A DNA stretch of 64,000 nucleotides from Acanthornis magna (Eukaryota > Chordata > Aves > Passeriformes > Acanthizidae). The notes under the pieces were generated by a model that did no database searches, was not told where the DNA came from, and saw nothing but the letters and a program-made list of their open reading frames with translations. Both the position numbers and the translations under genes were made by a program. Location: positions 11,855,501 to 11,919,500 of the forward strand of contig JAWUZG010000084.1 of NCBI GenBank assembly GCA_036785705.1, written 5' to 3'. This document shows, one piece after another, positions 46,988-60,949 of the stretch (positions within the stretch are counted from its first letter, which is position 1; the number at the start of each line of letters is the position of its first letter).

Positions 46988-49078
46988 CTGGCGCTCCGCG
47001 GCCGCGCATGTCGGGGATGCTGCGCTTGTTTTCGGGGCGGGGGGGTGCTGGAAATCCCACCCTGCCTTCGCGGTGAGCGCTTGCCGGGCGGCCGTGGTGC
47101 AGGTGAGGAGGGGGCTTGGGATGCTCCGGGGAAAACCCGCTGTCCTGCCGGGCGGGGGTCGCGGGTGGAGGGGTTTTCTGGCGTGGCTGAGGGCTGGTGT
47201 TTGAGGAACCGGTGTTAACAGCACTGTGGTTTTTCTGATGATGAAAGAGGTTGGAGTGTCGCCCTGTGTCCTTGGCGTTTAAACGAAGCCGGCATGTGTT
47301 CAGCAGCGGGGGTTTTCATGCAACACTTCACTGCTGCGGCTCCAAAGGCGCTGCTCGCGATTAATGAGTTAAGCTGCTCGTTTAAAATAATCCTCTCCAC
47401 CTCCCCTAATGTGCCTGGACCGATTGATTACCCCCCACGCACCCTCAATCATTATACAGTGATAAATGTTGCTTTCTGTGCTGAGCGTTGTTTGTTTTTA
47501 AAGATTCCTGGTTATTTCCCTTATTGATAAATAAGTTCCTTCTCCTTCCTGCTCCCCCCTCCCTTTTCTCCTCCCCCAGAATTAAATTCCTGAGCAACAG
47601 CAAAAGCTGATGTCAGTGCTTCAGCTTGCATTGGGGGAGCTCTGTGCACAGGTCAGTAATTTGCCGTTTCGTTAGAGGGAAGAACGTGGTGCAGTGCTGT
47701 TCTGTTAGGGATATTTGGATTTTTCTAGGCATGGATGTGTTTATTCCTTGTATTGCGGTAGTTATCGACAGCTCCCTGGTGGGAGCTGGGCGCTGCATAA
47801 GCATATGTAGGAGAGACCATCCCTGTCCCAAGCAGCTGGCGATGACGAATGCATTGGGCATGGTTGCCAGAGGTTCCATCTCCCTCTGATTTGAGGTAAT
47901 AAGGCAGACCCCTCTCCCACAGGAAAGGGTTGGGATATCCAAGCAGCCCGAACAGGTAGCGTTGAAGATTGCGCCTGGCAGTTGCAGGGGCCATGATAAC
48001 CTTGAGAGCAGCTTGCCCGTGGAGCAGTGTTTGACGTTCGCTTGCATTGTCTCATCCTCCTGTGCTGAGGCAAAGGCTCGGGGCACAGCTGCCAACGCAC
48101 CCAAACGTGGCTGCGGAGAGCTTTGTTTTGGGAAGGACTCGATGCGCAGGAATTGGTGCTTTTGGGTTTGGCCTTGCCTCTGTGTGCCTCTGCTTGCTCT
48201 GTTGGAGGGCATCCATGCCGGGAGGACTCTCTCTGCAGAAGAGGTTTGTTGGGCGTTTGGGTCTGCATGGGGGTTTTTGCCCTTGCTTTGATTTTGCTTG
48301 TAACGACTCCCAAAATTAAATAAGCTGTGGTACCAAGAAAATCCTCCTGGCCATAGCGTATTTGGGATTTTAAAATGCCCTCAAGGATTTCTCGGGTATC
48401 TGGTCCCCAGTTTTGCCTGGCACAGCCACAGTGGCAGAGCTTGGATGCGTAGGATTGTCCAAATGGCTGTGACCACCGCGGACAGGCGAGAGTGTGAGCA
48501 GCACAGGGATGCCCAGATGCCTCTTTGCAGTGGCAGTAGGCAGAAATTTCTGCCCTCAGCCCACTGGCAAAACAATTGAGAGGCACAAACCTGAGGCTGG
48601 AAGGTTTCCAAGCTGAGATGACAGCAGCTCACACCAAAAGTCTTCTAACCCAACAGATTTGCCTTATGTGGCTTTCAGTTGTCCCTGCTTTGACATAAGG
48701 TAAGGAAAACCTTGATCTAGCATTATTGTTTAAAATCTAGCCTCAGCTAAGCTTAAAAGAGCTGAGCACAGTGGTCAGAGTCCTTAGGGGCACTCACTGG
48801 GGACTCTGCATGGAGATTATTCTTGCAAATGCTGCACCATGTTTGTCTGCAGTGTGTTTTTGCTGGGTGCCAGGCACCTTGCTGAGAAAGCCACTGAGCC
48901 TTTGGAGAGCTAATATTCATCTAAAATTAAGTGCAACATCACTTTTACTACACAAACACCCCTGAGGGCTGGGTGGGACTAAGCAGTATTGTCTGTCCCA
49001 TGCTGCCAAATTGGATCTTAAGAGGTGGGAGAAAACTCACTTCTCTCCTTTGCAATCCTGTCCTCCCCCAGGAAGCAT

Positions 49079-49148
49079 CCCCAAAGGCTGGAAACCTCCC
49101 CCAAAGGCTAGAAACACACCCCCCCCGCCACCCCCAAAGGCTGGAAAC
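49079..49148 (+). repeat. Three copies of a 17-bp unit
   Basis: CCCCAAAGGCTGGAAAC occurs at 49079-49095, 49099-49115 (one mismatch) and 49132-49148, separated by C-rich spacers. A small local tandem expansion. Confidence 0.9.
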
Positions 49149-51302
49149 TCATTGTGGCTGTGGATTTCTGAAATTATTTCTCTTGGCATGAATATGAGCA
49201 AGTCCCCACTCCATCCCTACCCCTTACCTCTGCACTAGCAGCTGTATTGTACGTGAGGGAGAGGGGGTGTGTTATAGGTGGTTTTCCTCTTTCGATTTGC
49301 TTCCTTGCCTTTAAACAAGGCTGTTCTTTGGGATCAGAGGTTAATTTCTCTGGTGCGCAGCTCGGCTCCCAAAGCCCTGGGCACAGTCAGGTGCAGAGCA
49401 TGTCCACACTATCAGGAATGGAAGGAGGAGAAGGAGGTGCTCCAGCGCTTGGCAGCCCTGATTTATGGTGCAGGCTCATAGGACGCTGCCATCATACTGA
49501 AACAGTGCCAGCAAGCTGAGTCTGGTGGAAAGGAGGTGATAAAGACAAGGAGCTTGTGGATGCTGACCGCTCTCTCCTGGCAGGACAGCCAGGATGCTGC
49601 ACTGGGAGAGGCTGTAGGCCTTTTTGCCCTGTGCCATATTTTTAATGGCAGTGTTAAGGGGGAGATGGTTGCAGAAACGCCTGAGTGCTCACGGTCCCTG
49701 GGTCTCACTGCACTCTTTTCCTTGCTGCTATGCAGAGAAACTCCTGCAGCCAGAGCGGCAATGCAGTCATCCTGTGGGGAAAGCTTCAGCACTCCTCTGC
49801 ATCCCCATGCCCTCTGGGTTTTAAAACCTGTTTTTCAAGCTTTACATTTCTTCTCTGAAGATACACCTGTCCCACCTGATGCCAGTGGGAAGGAGGCACC
49901 TGACATAATTATGGCAGGCTTGGGGAAGGGAGGTGAGTGGCCTGGGAGCATTCATCAGATAAGAAGCTAAACAAGCTCTCTGCTCAAGATTTTCTCAAGC
50001 TTACTCAGGAGACCTGGGTGTACTTTTGCATACAGGATTATAACACAGCCAGGTGAGCGTGAGGGAGGGTAAAAACTGACTGTGCCAAGATGCCGTGCAC
50101 TACTGGCGTCAGGGGCTGCTGTCAAAGGCAGGTAGTGCAGGTTCCTGCAGGGACAGTGGGTGGTGAAGTGCAGGCTTTGCCTGCTCATCTGATGGAGGGG
50201 AGACCATGTCATGTGTCACATCCCCATGGGAGAGTTATTTTGCCAGAAGTGGGCCAGCAGCTGAGACCATGGTGGAGCATACCCAGCTCTTGTCACAGTC
50301 GGTGCCTTGGTCACCCTGCCTCCTCTTTAGCATGAGTTTATGGAGAGGAAAACAGTCTTACCTCTTTATCTTCTGAGAGATGTTTGTAGACTTTCTACCC
50401 CAAACCTTTGGGTCCATGCTGTCCAAGAGGCTCCTTTGGCTCTAAACCATCTCCACTTCAAACAAGGAGAGAAAGAGTAAAGGTGGGCCCCACTGGGGGG
50501 CTATGCATGGCACAGAGCCCTGTCCAGACTATGCTGCTGACTGCTATGGCTCCTGTAGAATGGCTGGCTCCATTTCCTCTGCTATTTGGCTCTTCCTCTG
50601 AGATTTTCTAGACCCAACTGGACAAAATAATCTAGGCTGGTGTGCAGGAGACTTCTTTCTTTGCTTTACCCAGGGCTTCTGTGGCGTTGGTTTTGCTGCT
50701 TTGGATCTTCAGTTTCCCAAAGTGACGGGTATTGTTTGCATGGTGTCTTGGGAGGATCAGCATTTCAGAAGATCGGTGAAGTGCTAGCCCAGGCTGTGTT
50801 TAGAGGAGAACCTGGAGGTGCTCACTGGAAGCTGGTCCAATACATAGTCTCGTGTTGTAAACAGGGAGCAGTAACAGGACAGAAATGCAGGGACTGTGTG
50901 CATTAAGCTGAAACTTACTTAAGAGACTCTTATGTGGGGCTGGACATGCTTCTTTGATTCCCTTTTCTTCCCACTCCTCTTATACCTCTTTCCATGTTTT
51001 TTTTGTGTGTGGAAAGTGCTTGTGGTTCCCTGATCTGTGAGTGTATGTTTTGTCTGCCTTCATTGTATTTTTTTTAAACAAAGCCTTCCCTTGGGGAGAA
51101 GAGGCCTTGTGTTCTTCAGGAATTTCTCCAGAGTCCTTCAAGGCCCTGTAGCAATTTGCAAAAGAGGCTCTCTGTGTGGGGTTTCTGCATGCTGAGTTAT
51201 GGGGAGCATTATTTCTGAGTCTGCTGATGACTGTGAACAAATCACTCGGCGACCAGAAGGGCAAGACAACCTGTTCTGGCATTGATGCTCCTTCTCCTTT
51301 AA

Positions 51303-51362
51303 GGGAGAGAGGGGTTGGACCAGCTGAACTCCTGAGGTCCCTTTAAACCTAAATTATATTGC
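51303..51362 (+). mobile_element. CR1 LINE 3' tail fragment
   Basis: GGGGTTGGACCAGCTGAACT followed by CCTGAGGTCCCTTT and AACCTAAATTAT matches the extreme 3' end of CR1 elements. Only about 60 nt are recognisable; the terminal 8-bp repeats are eroded. Confidence 0.85.
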
Positions 51363-54300
51363 ATGACTAGTCCATGAATACCCACCGTCCTGCTTCTGCC
51401 AGGCTTTTGTAGGATACCTGTTATTAGGCAATGCTGGTGAAGGGACATGAATGAGGTGGACCGCTGCTTTGATCCTGTATGGAGATTCCTGTGACAGCAT
51501 GACCCCGGCATCCTCTCCTCCACCATGTCCTCCAGCCCTGCTAATGATGCAGTGCGTCTTTCCGGTCTGTCTCTGTCAGCCCACATTACTCATCCGGCAC
51601 GGAGGTGCGCAGTGTGCCTGCATCCCGGCTTTTCAGCTCGCCTCTTTTCGGCTTTTTCGTGGGGGATTTAGTTCTTTGAGGAGCTCTGCTGTCTACAGCT
51701 AACACATGGTAATTCAGCTGATGCAGCAGAAGCTCTGGGAGAAATTCCAGTCTATTGGGGGATTGCAGGTTTGGTTGGTTTTTTTTTTTTTGCATCGAGC
51801 AAGTCAAGCCCTTTCCACATGTTAAACCTGTACCTGTGTGAATCACACATCTCCCATTGAAATCCAGACCCTCCAGACAAAGAGGGTCCATCCTTCTCTG
51901 GGGCATGCTGCTGAAAGGAAGCAACCAAGAAGTATCTACAACATCTCATTGTTTTTGCGTTGCCTCTAACAACCCTCATTTCCAAACTTGCGATAGCAGC
52001 CTGGTCCTCCTTGAGCCGTGGCTTGAGTGGAGTTATTCATGCCATCTTCATCTGCCTTGGCCGGCAGCCCTGCGTGGGGAGCAGACGGGTGCAGCCGGAG
52101 CCTTGCTTGGCACTTGAGGCTGTTGAGTGGAGGGCTGGTGCAGAGAGGGTGCCAGCACTGCTGACTGGAGCTAGCCCATGAAAAGCCACATTAACCACTT
52201 TGCTGCTGTAGGGGATCTCGCAGAGATGTCCCCAGCAGCTGTGCTGGCTCAGCAGGGCTGACACCCAGAAGCCAAGCAAGCCAGGAGCTGTCCTTTACAC
52301 CTTACCTGCTGCTCACCTCAGGTTCAGCTCTTCTGGTGGAAAGTCAGAAGGATGCAGCAGGGCAGAAAGGGGACCCAGAGGGATGAACCTCCAGCCAAAA
52401 CTGAGCCAGGGCCCTCTGAATTGCTCTGTGGGGTGGTGAAGAGACAAAATGCCTCCCACACATCAAGGGAAGTTGACTGCTGCAAAAAAACCCAAATGCA
52501 AATCTCTGACTGGGCAGAATCTCCCCAGACACATCCTTTTGTAAAGCACTCTCATTGTACCATTAAAAATAGATCGGCGCGTTCTCTGCTTGCTTGCTGA
52601 ATGCTGATGCCTGTTAATTCTGTGTCATCCTCGCAATCCCTTCTGCTTTGAGCTTGGCTGCCTCTTTGTCTGGCACCTGAGCAAGGTTCATTCAGCAGTA
52701 CCTGATGCAAAGATAAGAGTGAGCTCTGTTGGAGTTCAGGTGGGAAGGTGAGGGTGACTGAAGTGGTCTTAGCTGGGGGTCAGCCAGCCCAAAAGGGACA
52801 AGGCTTGGTGTGATCACCCCAGCTTTCACTTGCACAGTCAGAAGAAGCAGGACTGAGTGAGACCTGCTGTCGTGGAGATGAGTTGGAGGATGTTTAAGCT
52901 CTGGGTGGATGTCATGATATATCTCTGGGGTTTTTTTGAAACTGGGGTTAAAGTACACATGTATGCCATGCTTAACATCTGCCTGGAGTTGGTGAGGGGA
53001 ATATTGCTGCCTGCTTCCTCCAGCAAATGAGTTCTTGTAGTTTGTCACCCATAATAGTAGTGATAATATGGATTCAGAGAGAAGACCCATGTTACAAAAT
53101 GCTGCAATACCCAGCTCTCAGCCAGGAGGCCAGGCTGTAGGATTTCATACACAAAGAGCTGTGGCATCTGACCAGCCAGCTGTGGCTCGACAGGGTGGTG
53201 AGGATGGAGGAAGACCTGAAAACCACTTTGTTTGACCCCTGTGTCACCTCAGATTAAGAACAAAACCAGCTGGTAATGAATCATGGCCCCCAAGGGAAAA
53301 GGAGAAGAGTGGGGCAGGAGCATCAGCTTGGGCTTAGCCTGTCTTGTGTTTTTCCTAGATAAAGGTAATCCTCTGAAACTCAGAGCTGGTGCCTCCTCAT
53401 TGGGGTTGTGGTAGGAAGTAGAACTTGAGCTGACATGTGCTAATTCAATGCAAACTTGTGGGCAATTTGGCTATTGTGTGCAAATAGGAAGTTCAGCAAG
53501 CCTTGAACCAGGTTAGCAATGTCTTGTAAAATGTGTTTGTTGCCCTTTGGAATGTCTCATGCCATAGAAAAGCAGCATAGCCCCTTGCATTTGCACTGAA
53601 TTCTGGATCTCCTAGGGAGATTCACAGTTTTGTGGGCATAGGGTGGCATAACTGTGGACATTGACTTCTGCTGGTTGGAAACCTGTGCTGGGATCTGCAC
53701 TTCAGTTTGCACTGGTACTCATCAGAAACTGCAGACAACCTGACAGAAGGCAACAACATCATTATTCTTCAGTGAGGCAGGGGTCCTATTTGTCATTTGA
53801 ATATGGGGGGGCTAACGATACTGCACTGGGCAGTGCAGTGACTGCCCCTGTGTGTGCTGGGTGCTTACTTTGGCCTCAGCTGTGACTGTCCCCAGCGCTC
53901 TGCTGAGATGGACAAGCTCCTGTCACTGGGGATTGTGCTTAAGAAGTGAAATGCTGTATTTATCTGCAGCCTTGAAGAACCACAGCTTAATCCTGTGCTT
54001 TCTTTCACTTGGTGTGTAGGTGTTGTGAGAAAATAGGACCCAGGTCCTATTTTCTTCAGGAGAAAGGTCGTATTTTCTTCATGAGACCCTTTCTCCAGGA
54101 GACTGTAAATGCACCCAGCAGGTATTTATGGTGTTTGTTGTCTTAGGACGAGAGAGCCAGACCAGCCCTGCAGAAGTATCTGACTGCATACCTTTCTGGG
54201 CTGCCTCTGTCTGCTGTTGTAAAAAGGCAAAGCAGCACCTTATCCCCAGGATAAGCCTGCTGGGCTCATGGGGTCATGCAGCAAATGATGGAGGTACCAA

Positions 54301-57300
54301 GCAGTGGGCAAGAAAGGCCCTTGAAGATCAACAGGACTAGATTTCCCTTCTCCAGCATGACATGTCCTCTGTGATGTGTGCCAAGCTGCTTGAAGCACAA
54401 GGTGCTTTTAGCTCTGCAATGAGAGTGTGGCCAGCTCTCAGCTTGGCGGGGTGAGAATGGAAATGGGATAACTTTGGTATTAGAAAGCAGCATGCTTGGG
54501 AGCAATATCTTCGGCATGGGCAGGGGCACTGATTAAATGGCCGACTGGTCATGGATAACCTTTGGTCTTGGCTTTTGTAGGCCTTAAAATGAAGGCTTAT
54601 ATTTACAGTAAAGGGGAAAACCATATAGATCATGTTAAAAGCACAAGTCTAAGAGGAGGAGATACTGCCCTTGTCATCTAGACTACAGCTAAATTCCTTT
54701 CCCTGCTGTCCCCATTGGCTTTTCTTGAGCAGACCTCCAGACTGACCACCATGACTGCAGTCAGAAATTTTTCTGGGAGTGGCCAGTCTATAAATCCTTA
54801 ACTGCACTTTTTAGATGGAAACAGGCTAGGAGACAATTGTATTTGCAGTCATAACCCGTCCAAAGCTTCTGGCACAACAGCAGGTGGTGGGAGAGGATGA
54901 GGGACCCCTTTGCTCAGCTTAACTGCAACCAGAAGAGCCAGTCTGCCTTGTGGGGTATGGGGTGCATGCGAAGGATTCCCTTGCAGCTGGGTACAGCTTG
55001 TCCCCTTTCCTTTCGTCCCTGAGGTATCCCAGGCTGCCAGCCACGTACCCAAGGCTGAGCACCCCCACGCCAGTGCTGCCATGTGGCTCCCCGCCACATC
55101 CCCTGTCCGGTGTGAGTGCACCATCTGGCACTTTGCTGAAGAACGTCCTGGCCCCTCAGCCACATCCTCTGGTGGAAAACATCTTCAGGACAACAGGGTG
55201 CAGGTGCAGAGGGCAGTGGGAGATGTGGGGAGGTGAGTGGGTGCTGTTTGGTTGCATGCAGCTCCTTGCAGGGCTCTCTGGCATGCTGCTTCCAGCCTAC
55301 AGGAATTGAAAGGAGGCTGCAGCATAGAAAGGAGGAGAAAAAAAAAATTGAAGAAATCATGAGATCAGCAAGCTTGAAACCCTGGCAAAAGTGCAGTGGC
55401 TGCCTCCAGGTGATATGCTGTGGGAAAAAGGGAATGCTGCCCTTTCCCTCCTTCTGAAGTGCTCCCTGTGTGGAGGGGCATGCACAGGAGCTCTTGTCCC
55501 AGGAGGAATGTGCCTGGGGTGTGCAGGGAGCCAAGATGGAGTTGTAAGATCAGTGTGGATGAGGCTGTGGGGGAGTCCTCTTATTGCCTCGTGGGTGTCA
55601 GAGGTTAGAACAGGGCAGTGGATCTCAACTTGGCTTAACTGACACCAGAAAAGTCACTGCCATCTCCCCTGCATCTTCATACTGCTGGGGCTTGGAAAAT
55701 ATCTTTCCCATCCTTGAGATTCACTTGGGGAAGGTGGACAAGCAGATTTTGTGTCTGAGTTAGTGGAAGTGGTTAGTGGTGTTTCCCAGTCTCCTTTTAA
55801 GGAGCAAAGGGAAAAAAAAACCACTCCATTTTTCCATCGTGAAGCGGAGAAATCTTTTGTGCTGCCTCTTAAAGGGACCTTGAGTAACTGCTGAGAAATC
55901 GTCATCGGTTACATCACCTCCAAAACGGCTGCTGCAGGCACCTGACAGCTTTGTCCCACTGTTACTCTGGGGAATCATTATGCTCCAAATTCCTCGCCCT
56001 TGGAGAAAGCCCGCATGGCTCGCTGGGAGGGAGGAGCCGCTGCGCAGTTTTTGATGCTGTGAGTGGCAGAAGGGGACCAGGAAGATGGGCTGAGGTTCCC
56101 AGCAGATGGGGTAGAGCAGGGGACACATCCTGGAGTTTCCTAACCTCATCCCATTAGCAAAGCTGGGTTCATCAACCCGTGCAGGACCCGAGCATCTTTC
56201 TGGGAATGAGCTGAAGGCGCTGCAGGAGCATCGCCTCAGGCCGGAGAGCTGCCGTTGCCTGGCAGCTGCGGGTTTCCAGGGAAACCAGAGGTGCTAACTT
56301 GTTAATGAGCCCTGCGTCCCTGATTGCTGCTGCAAAATAATAATTAGTAATGGTCCTGTGATTTAGGAATCCCTCAAACAGCATGAGCCAGCCGAGGGGA
56401 GTTTGCTAAGTGCTGAAGCCCTTGAAAGAAATGAGGGGATGAGGAAGGAAATAGGGTGTGGGGCTTGGAAAAACTGCTGCGTTTTGCATCTCAGTAAGTG
56501 TCTGGAGAACTGGGGTCTGGTGGGGTCCTGTCAGCATCCCAGTGGTAAGCCTAGGGCTTGTGGCAGGGCTGACTTGGATGGACGGATGGATGTGCCCTGG
56601 CCAGGCAGCATCTCAGTGCAGGGCTCAGAAGGCTCAGCTATTTCCCTCAGCCCCCAGGGCTGCAGGGGGAAAAGCCAAATCACTTAGGTCAGTGCCACTG
56701 AGTGTCTGGTGGAGATGGGAGTTCTTCAGGAATGGCTGCTTTCAGATTTCTGGGAACAAATGAGCAGGTGTTCCTCTGTGATGCTCTTATCCCTTGGTAG
56801 CCTCAAGGTGGAGATGCCACCAGAAGAGTGTGCTCCTGGGATGAGCATCACAGGGAACATGCTGTATCCCCAGTCTCGCTGGCATGATGCAAACGTGTTC
56901 CTGCAGCAAGGCTGGCCTGCCTGTGGCAGTGGGGGGAGCATCTCCTCAACTGGGCTGCCTGTGGAGGGTAGAGCTCTGCAGGACACACCACTAGCTTGGT
57001 TCAAGGAGTGGGCATGCTGGTTAGTGAGGTTTGGGATTGCTGTAGAGACCTGCTACCCTTCCAGCTGATGTCTCCAGTAAAAGAGAAACCAGATCTGTGA
57101 CCTTCCCATACCACATCTCTCAGCTGGGGGCCTTGTGCAAGATGGGAAATTGAGGGAAATGGCCTCCATCTGGGTGATCTGTGTAGGGCCAGCAGAGGGA
57201 TGAGTTCCTGTGGTCCCGCATGCCACAGGGATAGACTCAGGCTGAGGTGTGTTTTGGGTTTTCTTGCTCTCTTGCCTGGCCTGCCCAGAAGAAGGTCACA

Positions 57301-58932
57301 GTTGCCCTTAGCCTGGTTTGCTGTGTGCAGCTCTGCCGTGCTTGTGACTTGTGTGGCCAGCTCCCCTCACTGACACACGCATTTGTGGAGGTGACACCAG
57401 GGACAGAGTCCCATTGAGTGGGAGTTGGCCCAGCCCTGTGCTAATCTCTGCCCATCTTTCTGTCCCTTGGCTGCAGAGTGGCCTCTCCTGCTGGCTGTCC
57501 CCATTCAGCTAAGCCATGTGCCCATCTCCTCATTACAGGCACTCCAGGGAGAGGTGGGATTAAAGGATTATGATAATGTTCTTCAGGAACACTCAAGAAG
57601 ATTAAGATGGCTTTAATAAACTGATAAGAGAGGAACACAGCTATGTTTCTGAAACCCTAATTTAGGTTCCAGGTTAACCTTTTCCCCTGGTCTTCTCTCA
57701 TCGTGGTGCGAAGATCTCTTACTTTAGCAGTGCTCCATGGCTAAGCCTCCTCCTTCCGTTTTCCATCTGACCCATCTGAGCAGAAGCAGAAAGACATCCC
57801 TTCTCCTTCTCTGGTCTTCCCAGGTATGGGGACATGACAGCTCGTTCTTCTCACAGACCATCTCATGCACAGCCTGCAAGGTACTGTGAAGCTCTCATAG
57901 CCTCTGCTGGCACCTGGGGATGAACTCACCACCCCTCAGTCTGGCTTCAAAATGTCCTGTGGTTGCTGTCAGAGAAGTTGCTTGTCTGCCTTTGACCTGG
58001 CTAAAGATATGCAGAGAAGTCCCCGTGTCTTGGTTCTAAGGCCAGGTTACAGCTCCCTGTGACAACAGTGAGCTGGTCAACTCCATCCCCTGTAAAGGAA
58101 AGAGGAGGAGAATGGACTAACCTTGCCCTGCCTTCACCCACATCTTTTGGGTGGAGCTAGGAGTGGGACCTGTTTGATGTGTCACATGTGTCTGCAGAGG
58201 TTTATCTGGATGTTCTGCAGGAGAGGGGTTATTAGCTGACCTGGGAAACCTCTGTCTTCTCCAGTCTCTTCCACCCAAGATTCTGGTCATCTGCTGGAAC
58301 TTCGTGAAGGCCTTTTGTGCCTAGGTTTCTCTCAGAGTGATAAGGTGATGGGGCTCTGTTCTCTTTCCTAGGCCCCTCTGTGTCTGAGACCCCCAAAGTT
58401 TACCCCTTGCTCAGTATCTGGAGACTGGATACCATGTTATCTCCAGAGGAACTGTGTAATGTTGGATCACTCCTTCCTCCCACTTCACTCATCCCTTTGC
58501 CACAGTATTATCCTAGGTTTTTTTTGTCTGTCTACTCTTTCTACTCCCTTTTTATTTCTTGGATGTAATTGGAAGAGCCAAGAAGCATTCACAGCCTGGT
58601 GTCCTGGTGGGTAAGGGAGGCAGAAAGTGATTTGGGGAGTGGGGTGTGAAAGGAAGACGAAGGGGAAAAGCTGGCTAATTTGCATCCTTTCTGAGTGCCC
58701 TGGCTCTATAGCCAAGGGACAGCAGGGGGGCTTCTGGCAAGGCGGTAGCAACGTAATGAGGTGTGTCATATCCCAGCAGGAGCCAGCCTTGCTCCCCCTC
58801 AGACCCCCTAATTAGAACTGTTTCAATTTTTAAGCCCCCCTGAGGAGAGCTGGGGGGAGCGGGGTTCCTGCAGTGGGGGGACTGCCCGACGCCCACCGAG
58901 GGGGCTGCTCTAATTGGAGTTGCGGCAAGGAG

Positions 58933-58950
58933 CCACGGAGCGCTCCGTGG
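58933..58950. repeat. 18-bp perfect palindrome
   Basis: CCACGGAGCGCTCCGTGG reads identically on both strands. It sits in a GC-rich bump (about 58840-58990) within otherwise moderate-GC intronic DNA. Confidence 0.9.
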
Positions 58951-59688
58951 GGCCGGGGACAACGATGCCATAGTGCCACGGGGCTGCCAAAATGCTTTGT
59001 GCCAGGAGGGGCCGTCACTATTGCAGCTTTTAAGGGATTCTTTTTCTCTCCTGTAATTTGTATTAACACATTGGCAGAGGCAGCAGGGGTGTGATACAAG
59101 GGCAGAAAAGTACTGTACATCCAAATGTGGCCTCCTGTTGGGAGCTTGGATCCTGAGGCTGAAGCCTGGGACATCTACTTCTGCTTTGGGAGGCAGGTCT
59201 GGTCACCCAGGGAAGCTGGGGTTGTTAATGTTGGAGTCACAAGCCAGAGCAAATGCTGGAACTCCCATCCTGACATTCTGTGGCTTTCCATCATTTTCCT
59301 ACAAGCTGGCAGTTGTCCCCTGGGTTTGGTGACTGGTAACTGAGGTCCCTGTCATGTCACCTAGTAGCGTGTGTGACTCAAGCATCTTTTTTGTATCTGG
59401 AGCTACCATTACAATAGGTGCCTGCCGGTGTAAGAGCTCATGGGAACTGCTGGCTTACTCGGATCAGGGCGACTCAGCCTCCTCTAGTCCAGGGACCAAA
59501 TCCTGATCCTGCAGAAGTCAATGGAAATCTTTACGCTGGCCTTTTCAGGCATGTTATTCATAGTCCTCCTAATTCAGATGCATTAAAGCTTCCATGAAGC
59601 AGCTTGTGGGTTCTCTCTAAAGCACCGTCTGGCAGGAATAGAGGAGCCTGGTAGTAGCCCAGGCTTATTTTCTGAATGACTGCAGTGG

Positions 59689-59742
59689 CATTAAAACCTA
59701 ATGCCATTAAAACATGCCTGCGATGACGTGTTCCATTAAAAC
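59689..59742 (+). repeat. Three CATTAAAAC copies
   Basis: The 9-mer CATTAAAAC occurs at 59689-59697, 59705-59713 and 59734-59742, with a TGACGT half-CRE between the second and third. Confidence 0.7.
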
Positions 59743-60056
59743 TTAAGAGGACACCCTGAGCTGAATGCTCCCCAGCCTGCCTAGTGCTTTTGCAGACCTC
59801 ATGGTCAGGACATGGAGGAATCTTGTTCTTCACCTCAGAGAGCACCAGGATCGACCCCTCTCCGTTCCTAAGATGGAAACAGGGTATTTGCGTACAGGGT
59901 ACTCCTGTATATGAACTCCCTTTCTGTGTCTGTGCAAGTTAGAAGCTGAAAAGCAGAAGTCTCTCCTGGGCCGTCTCAGTCCAAGTACAGCTTCCCAGCA
60001 CCTCTGCCTTGATGCCTGGCCTGTTTCTTGAAGACAGGAGTAAAGGTCGGCTTGGG

Positions 60057-60098
60057 TTCTTGTCTTCCAAGAGAAGACTTCTTGTCTTCCAAGAGAAG
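60057..60098 (+). repeat. 22-bp tandem duplication
   Basis: TTCTTGTCTTCCAAGAGAAG occurs at 60057-60076 and again at 60079-60098, separated by AC, an exact tandem duplication with period 22. Confidence 0.9.
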
Positions 60099-60949
60099 TC
60101 ATCCTCTCTTGACTTGCCAGGAGGCAAGCTGGCAAAGATACCTGTGAGCAGGCTCTGATAAACAGGCAGGTGAAATCCAGTGTGAAGTGCTGAACATGAG
60201 TGATCAAACCTGATTTGGTGGTGTATCTGATGGGCCCCCGAACAAGCTTTTACCTTGCAGCAGCAGAACCTTAGAGCTGAGCTAAGCTGCTTCTGTGAAA
60301 CCATTAGCTCTGGGCTTGACAGAGGTCAGAAAAAGCAAATTGAGTGCAAGGAGCTGTTGGGCTGGGAACAGGGAAAGGAGGTGACATCTTGCCCCATGCA
60401 GGTCCTTCATGTGCCTGCCTCTCAAACATGGCACATTGGGGCTGGCCAGCCTGCCAAAAGGTGTCTGTCTGTGTAACTGGCGGCTCTGTAGATGCTTTGA
60501 CCTGAAAAGCTCCTTAAATTAGGTCTAAATGTGGTAAGAACTGTGGAGAAGATTAGGGAACAGGCATATGTGGTCTTTCCTGGTACAAGTAGTAAGGGTC
60601 ACCCAGAGGAGACATCAGTTAGCAGATTTGGAGCAAACCAGGGGAAGGGCTTCTTCAGTGTAACTGGCAACACATTCTACTCCCTGCCACTGGCCACTGT
60701 GCCTGTTAAATTAAAAGCTGACATGGCTTCTAAAGCAGTTAGACAAACTCATGGAAGAAAGTTCCACTGAGGGCTATTAAACACAAACAGAGAACCTCTG
60801 GCTTGGGCAGCTCCGGAGCTGTACATGCCAGCCGGCTGGGAGAGCGCACCTGGAAAGTGTGGCTTGTTGCACTCTTAGGTTCTTCTGAAGACATCCAGAT
60901 GTCATCCTGCCCAGCTGATGGGTTGTCGTCTCCTTTCTTCTCTTTCCAG

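Larger units (their letters stand above)
46000..47210 (+). promoter_or_regulatory. DUSP8: DUSP8 CpG-island promoter region
   Basis: The densest CpG region of the window, 14 kb upstream of the first DUSP8 coding exon on the same strand. It holds two perfect CREs (TGACGTCA at 46356-46363 and 46400-46407) with an inverted CCAAT box (ATTGG, 46388-46392) between them, a near-CRE TGACCTCA at 46483-46490, T-runs, and a GC-rich 10-bp repeat. This suggests cAMP/stress-responsive control by CREB/ATF with NF-Y. Assignment to DUSP8 rests on strand, distance and the known gene structure of an untranslated first exon; it is inference. Confidence 0.7.
47210..60949 (+). other. DUSP8: DUSP8 intron 1 (long, non-coding)
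   Basis: About 13.8 kb between the CpG island and the first coding exon. No coding exon was recognised. It holds a 17-bp triplicate repeat at 49.1 kb, a CR1 tail at 51.3 kb, a GC-rich island-like bump with an 18-bp palindrome at 58.9 kb, a CATTAAAAC triplet at 59.7 kb and a 22-bp tandem duplication at 60.06 kb. Confidence 0.6.
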
